This document shows, piece after piece, positions 32,977 to 36,098 of a stretch of 36,098 nucleotides of DNA (positions within the stretch are counted from its first letter, which is position 1; each line of letters starts with the position of its first letter). The translations under genes were made by a program, and so were the position numbers. The notes under the pieces were generated by a model. That model made no database searches, was not told the DNA's origin, and saw only the letters and a list, made by a program, of their open reading frames with translations. The DNA is from Spirochaetales bacterium (GTDB taxonomy: Bacteria > Spirochaetota > GWE2-31-10): NCBI GenBank assembly GCA_017624275.1, contig JAGANG010000031.1, forward strand, positions 1-36,098, written 5' to 3'.

Positions 32977-33820
32977 TAATCGAAAATTGAGTTTTCGTAT
33001 TTGGCGAACAGTGTGTGCGTTATTCGGGACTTTTTGTTTAATGAATTGTTTTTCGTGTTCTTCAATGGTATTGGATACACAGCCGTTTAATGTTTTGGAA
33101 ACATCACATTTTACCTTCTTTTATCGTGACGGATGTGAAATAGAGAAAGATTTGAAGAAGATAGCCAAATATTGTGAAAACGGAATCAGCTGGTTTTCAA
33201 CTTATGTAGGATTTAAGATTGAATTAAAACCGGATATTTATCTGTTTGATGAACCGTCAGGCTCTTTTAAAGAACCGTTTTCTGATATTAATTTAGATTC
33301 CCATTCTATAAACGGGACAATCCTTTATTACTATGTAGAACAAGATTATTTAACGGCAGCTTCTATTATTTTGCATGAAGCCATACATGTAATCCAAGAT
33401 TTTTATTTCAGTCTCGATAATACGGCATTGGCAGAAGGTTTTGCGTCATTTATAAGTTTGAAATTTTATTATTATTATTTAGGCGGAAGTTATGCGGATA
33501 AAGATATTTCAGAATTGTTGAAAGTATCGGCATTGCAGGGAATTTTAGCAGGTGACGGAATACCGGAAGAATTATTGAAACTTTCTTTGCCGGATTTTAA
33601 CAGAACAAATGTTTTGGAAGGTGACAGAAATGCCGGATTGCGTTACGAAATAATGGAATCTTTTATTACTTATTTAGTGGAAAAATATGGAATAAAATCA
33701 GTAATTGATTGGCAACGTAATACAACGGTTTCTAATTTTAAAAATAATTTTAACAAAAATATACCGGCAGACTTTGATGAATGTCAAAAAAAGTGGCTTT
33801 TTAGTATCGGATACAGATAA
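32960..33820 (+). CDS. Lipoprotein with HExxH...E metallopeptidase (MA-clan-like) domain
   Basis: A 286-residue protein with an N-terminal export signal ('TVCALFGTFCLMNCFSCSSM'); Cys30 or Cys33 could be lipidated. Residues 45-95 are beta-rich ('ETSHFTFFYRDG'). The core 'ASIILHEAIHVIQDFYF' (His at about 138) and, 14 residues after the second His, 'LAEGFASF' give an HExxH plus AEG gluzincin-like zinc site, as in the peptidase MA-like families. This suggests an active membrane-bound peptidase; substrate unknown. The ribosome site GGGGGTGA lies inside the preceding gene. It ends two bases from the convergent PerR gene. Confidence 0.75.
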   Translation: MLNFSDNRKLSFRIWRTVCALFGTFCLMNCFSCSSMVLDTQPFNVLETSHFTFFYRDGCEIEKDLKKIAKYCENGISWFSTYVGFKIELKPDIYLFDEPSGSFKEPFSDINLDSHSINGTILYYYVEQDYLTAASIILHEAIHVIQDFYFSLDNTALAEGFASFISLKFYYYYLGGSYADKDISELLKVSALQGILAGDGIPEELLKLSLPDFNRTNVLEGDRNAGLRYEIMESFITYLVEKYGIKSVIDWQRNTTVSNFKNNFNKNIPADFDECQKKWLFSIGYR

Positions 33821-33822
33821 CT

Positions 33823-34212
33823 TTATTCACAACAAGAACATTTTCCCCAAAAAAACAATTGAGAACGAGAAAGAGTAAAATCATCGGGTAACCGGGGAAG
33901 GTTGATTTTCATAAAAAGGTCGTAAACTTTTCCGCATTTTTCACATTTAAAATGTGCGTGTTCGGAAATATCTGCATCGTATCGTAATTCTCCGTTTTCC
34001 AACGGTAATTCTTGTATTAATTTTTTTTTTACAAACAGTGACAATGTATTGTAAATAGTAGTTTTTGAAAGAGTAGGTAATTGTGGATGTAAATTGCAAT
34101 AAACCGTATCAGCAGTAGGATGATTTTTGTTGTCTATCAGATATTGGTAAATAAGAATTCTGTGGATTGACGGTCTTATATTGTGTGCCAATAAAATATC
34201 TGAAACTTGCAT
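33823..34212 (-). CDS. perR: Fur-family transcriptional regulator, probably PerR
   Basis: The 129-residue regulator (start at 34212; AAAGGA lies 5 bases upstream, while the ATG at 34218 is fused to that site) has the Fur-type winged helix 'LSKTTIYNTLSLFVKKKLIQEL' (about 48-69) and the metal region 'EHAHFKCEKCGKVYDL' with HxHFxCxxC. The C-terminal CxxC of the structural zinc site is present as 'KCSCCE'. PerR versus Fur cannot be decided by motifs alone; the neighbouring rubrerythrin and its PerR-box-like palindrome favour a peroxide sensor. A weaker match to the same box (TTTAAATTATTAAAA, 34221-34235) lies directly before its own ribosome site, which would fit autoregulation. Confidence 0.85.
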   Translation of the reverse strand: MQVSDILLAHNIRPSIHRILIYQYLIDNKNHPTADTVYCNLHPQLPTLSKTTIYNTLSLFVKKKLIQELPLENGELRYDADISEHAHFKCEKCGKVYDLFMKINLPRLPDDFTLSRSQLFFWGKCSCCE

Positions 34213-34253
34213 ATTCATCCTTTAAATTATTAAAATCTTAATTGTATAAAAAA

Positions 34254-34284
34254 CCAAAAGTTTCCGGAGGGTGGAAACTTTTGG
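34254..34284 (-). terminator. Perfect 12-bp bidirectional terminator
   Basis: CCAAAAGTTTCC and GGAAACTTTTGG pair perfectly around a 7-base loop, with six T on the minus-strand side and an AT-rich tract with seven T on the plus side. It ends rubrerythrin transcription before the regulator gene. Confidence 0.92.
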
Positions 34285-34324
34285 TTATATATTTTTTTAA
34301 ATCAATCCCGATTGCGGAAAGATT

Positions 34325-34870
34325 TTATTTGAAATATCTGTTAAGAAGTCCTTGAAAACCGCATCCGTGACGAGCTTCATCTTTTGCCATTTCATGAACT
34401 GTATCATGAATAGCATCGTAGTTTAATTCTTTAGCACGTTTTGCGATCATCATTTTACCTTCACATGCACCGGCTTCTGCTGCAGCACGTAATTCAAGGT
34501 TTTTCTTAGTGCTGTTTGTTACTACTTCGCCGAGCAATTCTGCAAAACGAGCAGCATGATCTGCTTCTTCAAATGCGTATCTTTTGAAAGCTTCAGCAAT
34601 TTCAGGATAACCTTCACGGTCAGCTTGGCGGCTCATTGCTAAGTACATTCCGACTTCGCAACATTCTCCGTTAAAATTGTCTCTTAATCCTTGAAGAATC
34701 TCAGGATCTACACCTTGAGCAACTCCGATTTTGTGTTCATCGGCATAACCTTTTCCTTCTTCTTTTAATTTAAATTTGTCTTTTGCTGCTTTACACTGTG
34801 GACATTGATCTGGTGCTTCATCTCCTGTGTGAACATAACCGCATACGCTACAAACCCATTGTTTTGACAT
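34325..34870 (-). CDS. Reverse rubrerythrin (NADH peroxidase-type)
   Basis: The 181-residue protein has an N-terminal rubredoxin domain (Cys7, Cys10, Cys23, Cys26 in '[22 protein letters not shown]') followed by a ferritin-like diiron domain (about 50-181) with '[21 protein letters not shown]', '[10 protein letters not shown]', '[13 protein letters not shown]' and 'AKDEARHG'. This domain order is that of reverse rubrerythrins, which reduce H2O2 (and O2) with electrons from NADH via rubredoxin reductases in anaerobes. AGGAG precedes ATG. In clostridia such genes belong to the PerR regulon, and here a palindromic operator and a Fur-family gene are adjacent. It points to an anaerobe exposed to oxygen. 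Confidence 0.95.
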   Translation of the reverse strand: MSKQWVCSVCGYVHTGDEAPDQCPQCKAAKDKFKLKEEGKGYADEHKIGVAQGVDPEILQGLRDNFNGECCEVGMYLAMSRQADREGYPEIAEAFKRYAFEEADHAARFAELLGEVVTNSTKKNLELRAAAEAGACEGKMMIAKRAKELNYDAIHDTVHEMAKDEARHGCGFQGLLNRYFK

Positions 34871-34885
34871 TATAAACTCCTTTTA

Positions 34886-34906
34886 TTTTTGTAATCATTA
34901 CAAAAA
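34886..34906 (-). promoter_or_regulatory. PerR-box-like operator, perfect 21-bp palindrome
   Basis: Ten bases on each side of a central C34896 are exactly complementary. The 15-base core TTGTAATCATTACAA (34889-34903) matches the Bacillus PerR box TTATAATNATTATAA at 12 of 14 defined positions, with both differences symmetric. It covers the predicted transcription start of the rubrerythrin gene. Confidence 0.8.
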
Positions 34907-34908
34907 GT

Positions 34909-34937
34909 AATCTAGTACAAAAAGTTTAAGATGTCAA
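34909..34937 (-). promoter_or_regulatory. Sigma-70-type promoter for rubrerythrin
   Basis: On the minus strand TTGACA (34937-34932) and TAGATT (34914-34909) are 17 bases apart. Transcription should start about 34902, inside the palindromic operator, so a bound repressor would block initiation. Confidence 0.7.
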
Positions 34938-34964
34938 ATGATTTTCTGATATTTGAATATTTTT

Positions 34965-35525
34965 TTATAAAATCGGATCGGAACAAAATTGTTTACGCCT
35001 GCAAGTTTTGCAAAATTTACCCATCCAGACCTCATCAAATTGTGTTATTGCGTCAGCTACAAATTTTTTATCATTGCTTAAAATGCCAGCTTCAAAATTG
35101 CGAGTATTTTCACCTTTCATTCCAAGTCCTGCTCCGGTAAGGTTTGCAGAACCGACGTAGGCCGTTTTCAAATCAAAAATTATAATCTTAAAATGAACTC
35201 TGGGGCAAAGTTGTCTTTCAATACCGTTGATAAGTGCCGGATATTTATCAAAATCTTCTCGGAAAGCACGACCTGGTTCTTTTGCATGAATTAAGCGGAT
35301 TTCCACACCGTTTTTTACTAAATCAGACAGGACTTCAAGCAAAGGTTTTGTTTTTCTGCCGTCTTTGACATAGAGATCTTTAATATCGGCAGTTCCTATC
35401 CATAGGATTTTTTTTACAGATTTGATGCGTTCTATTATTTGTTCATAATGATTTTCATTGGAAATAAATCGGAATTGAGCTGATGATTTTTTTTCTTTTG
35501 TTAAGCTGATTTTTTTACCGCACAT
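34965..35525 (-). CDS. Phospholipase D-family (single HKD) protein
   Basis: A 186-residue protein without signal peptide. 'RVHFKIIIFDLKTAYVGSANLTGAGLG' (about 109-135) is an HxKx4D motif followed by the usual 'GSAN(L)T' segment, so this is a minimal PLD-superfamily unit that would need to dimerise, as the Nuc endonuclease does. The earlier 'ILWIGTADIKDLYV' and 'GVEIRLIHAK' strands complete the fold. The C-terminus carries a Cys cluster, 'FCKTCRRKQFC' plus a Cys nearby at the start (MCG), that could bind metal. Nuclease or phosphodiesterase activity on nucleic acid is more likely than lipase, but this is inference. No clear ribosome site precedes the ATG. Confidence 0.8.
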   Translation of the reverse strand: MCGKKISLTKEKKSSAQFRFISNENHYEQIIERIKSVKKILWIGTADIKDLYVKDGRKTKPLLEVLSDLVKNGVEIRLIHAKEPGRAFREDFDKYPALINGIERQLCPRVHFKIIIFDLKTAYVGSANLTGAGLGMKGENTRNFEAGILSNDKKFVADAITQFDEVWMGKFCKTCRRKQFCSDPIL

Positions 35526-35609
35526 GATGATGTTATAACATAAAGTAGAGTCTTGTTTTTTTATAAATTAATATTTTTTATTTTGTGGAAATACTAAAAG
35601 AGGATAAAG

Positions 35610-35693
35610 GTCTGTCGTCCATGCTACTTTGGGTTTACTTGTGTGTATATGGTGACAGACGTATATTCTGTTTCTGTATAGACGTCTGGCACC
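35610..35693. repeat. REP-like imperfect palindromes next to the Y1 transposase
   Basis: GTCTGTC (35610-35616) pairs with GACAGAC (35654-35660), and CAGACG (35656-35661) pairs with CGTCTG (35683-35688), giving two overlapping inverted repeats. The right end reads GTCTGGCACC. Similar motifs occur at 667-676 and 3936-3980. Such structures beside a RAYT gene are typical of REP/BIME units. The remainder of 35526-35823 is AT-rich with GGAGG (35812-35816) before the transposase. Confidence 0.6.
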
Positions 35694-35823
35694 TATGTAA
35701 TTTCAGCTTTTCCAAGTCCACCTACCTCTAAAATTAAATAAAATGTGAAAAATTGTAAAAAAATAACCAATCGTGCAATAGAATTGACCCAAAAACGCAT
35801 TAAAACATTGTGGAGGCATAAAA

Positions 35824-36098
35824 ATGCGAAAACCACGACAATTAAAAAAGAATGCGTATTATCATGTAAGTAACAAATTTCACAGATTAGTGCAGATTAT
35901 AATGAACTCGAGGATCAAAAAATACCTGCTGGCGTTAATCCATGCAGCAGCGGAAAAGTTTAAAATGAAAATTAAGAATATCTGCATTCTCGACACGCAT
36001 TTCCACATGGAGATTCAGCCTGGCGAGGATGAAAATCTGTCTGAAATCATGAAATATATAAAGCAACGTTTCACTCAATGGATAAACAGAACTTTCGA
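35824..36098 (+). CDS. REP-associated (Y1/HUH) transposase, 3'-truncated by window edge
   Basis: ATG at 35824, with GGAGG 7 bases upstream, opens a frame that stays open to the window end (91 residues). 'KKNAYYHVSNKFHRLVQ' at the start, 'DTHFHMEIQPGEDENLSEIMKYIKQRFTQWINR' later, match the Y1_Tnp / TnpA-REP family. The metal-binding HUH motif is His59-Phe60-His61. The catalytic Tyr of the family lies farther downstream, beyond the edge. Codons such as CTG, CTC, GCG and CAG are more frequent than in the neighbouring AT-rich genes, a sign of horizontal arrival. The adjacent REP-like palindromes fit a RAYT and its substrate. Confidence 0.85.
   Translation, partial: MRKPRQLKKNAYYHVSNKFHRLVQIIMNSRIKKYLLALIHAAAEKFKMKIKNICILDTHFHMEIQPGEDENLSEIMKYIKQRFTQWINRTF

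Overview
The window is AT-rich bacterial DNA that looks like a host-associated treponeme or a close spirochaete. Four things point this way: many exported proteins with loose lipoboxes (LSSC, LFAC, VSC), beta-barrel-type proteins that imply an outer membrane, a rich cyclic-di-GMP-type protein set (PilZ, GAF-HD-GYP, HDOD), and a truncated PD-(D/E)XK nuclease of the Rpn/'T. denticola putative transposase' type at the left edge. Species assignment is inference. I see no rRNA, tRNA or CRISPR array.

Left part (1-7600): a cut Rpn-type nuclease, a malic enzyme, an exported NlpC/P60 hydrolase, a DUF493 protein, a small lipoprotein with an unusual leader (a run of 17 T and a hairpin reaching its ribosome binding site), and a THUMP-type rRNA methyltransferase. 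A Phd/RelE toxin-antitoxin pair follows, bracketed by 50-bp direct repeats, then a 471-residue protein I do not recognise.

Middle (7588-17700): a minus-strand operon reads, in transcription order, beta-barrel protein, FecR-like/beta-barrel protein, mutL, Na+/Ca2+ exchanger, HAD phosphatase, with overlaps or gaps of a few bases. Divergent from it are a membrane-anchored lytic transglycosylase and a small exported M64-type metallopeptidase. A PilZ protein converges on the latter.

Right-middle (17906-25990): an exported six-hairpin-type glycosidase, an HDOD protein, a metallo-beta-lactamase-fold hydrolase, dnaE (GTGA overlap) and a small membrane protein form a plus-strand run closed by a strong terminator. 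A second run (26027-33820) holds an SGNH hydrolase, a GAF-HD-GYP phosphodiesterase, a lipoprotein, an inositol-monophosphatase-type enzyme, and a coupled trio: a lipoprotein with two FnIII-PPC modules, a small outer-membrane-type protein, and an HExxH lipoprotein.

Right edge (33823-36098): a PerR/Fur-type regulator lies next to a reverse rubrerythrin. The rubrerythrin promoter has a perfect 21-bp palindrome resembling a PerR box over the predicted transcription start, which makes a compact oxidative-stress module. A PLD-family protein follows, then REP-like inverted repeats and the start of a REP-associated (Y1/HUH) transposase whose motif GTCTG(A/G)CACC recurs elsewhere in the window.

The best leads for something undescribed are the repeat-bracketed toxin-antitoxin cassette, the lipoprotein/outer-membrane/metallopeptidase trio, the barrel-protein/mutL operon and the T17 leader.
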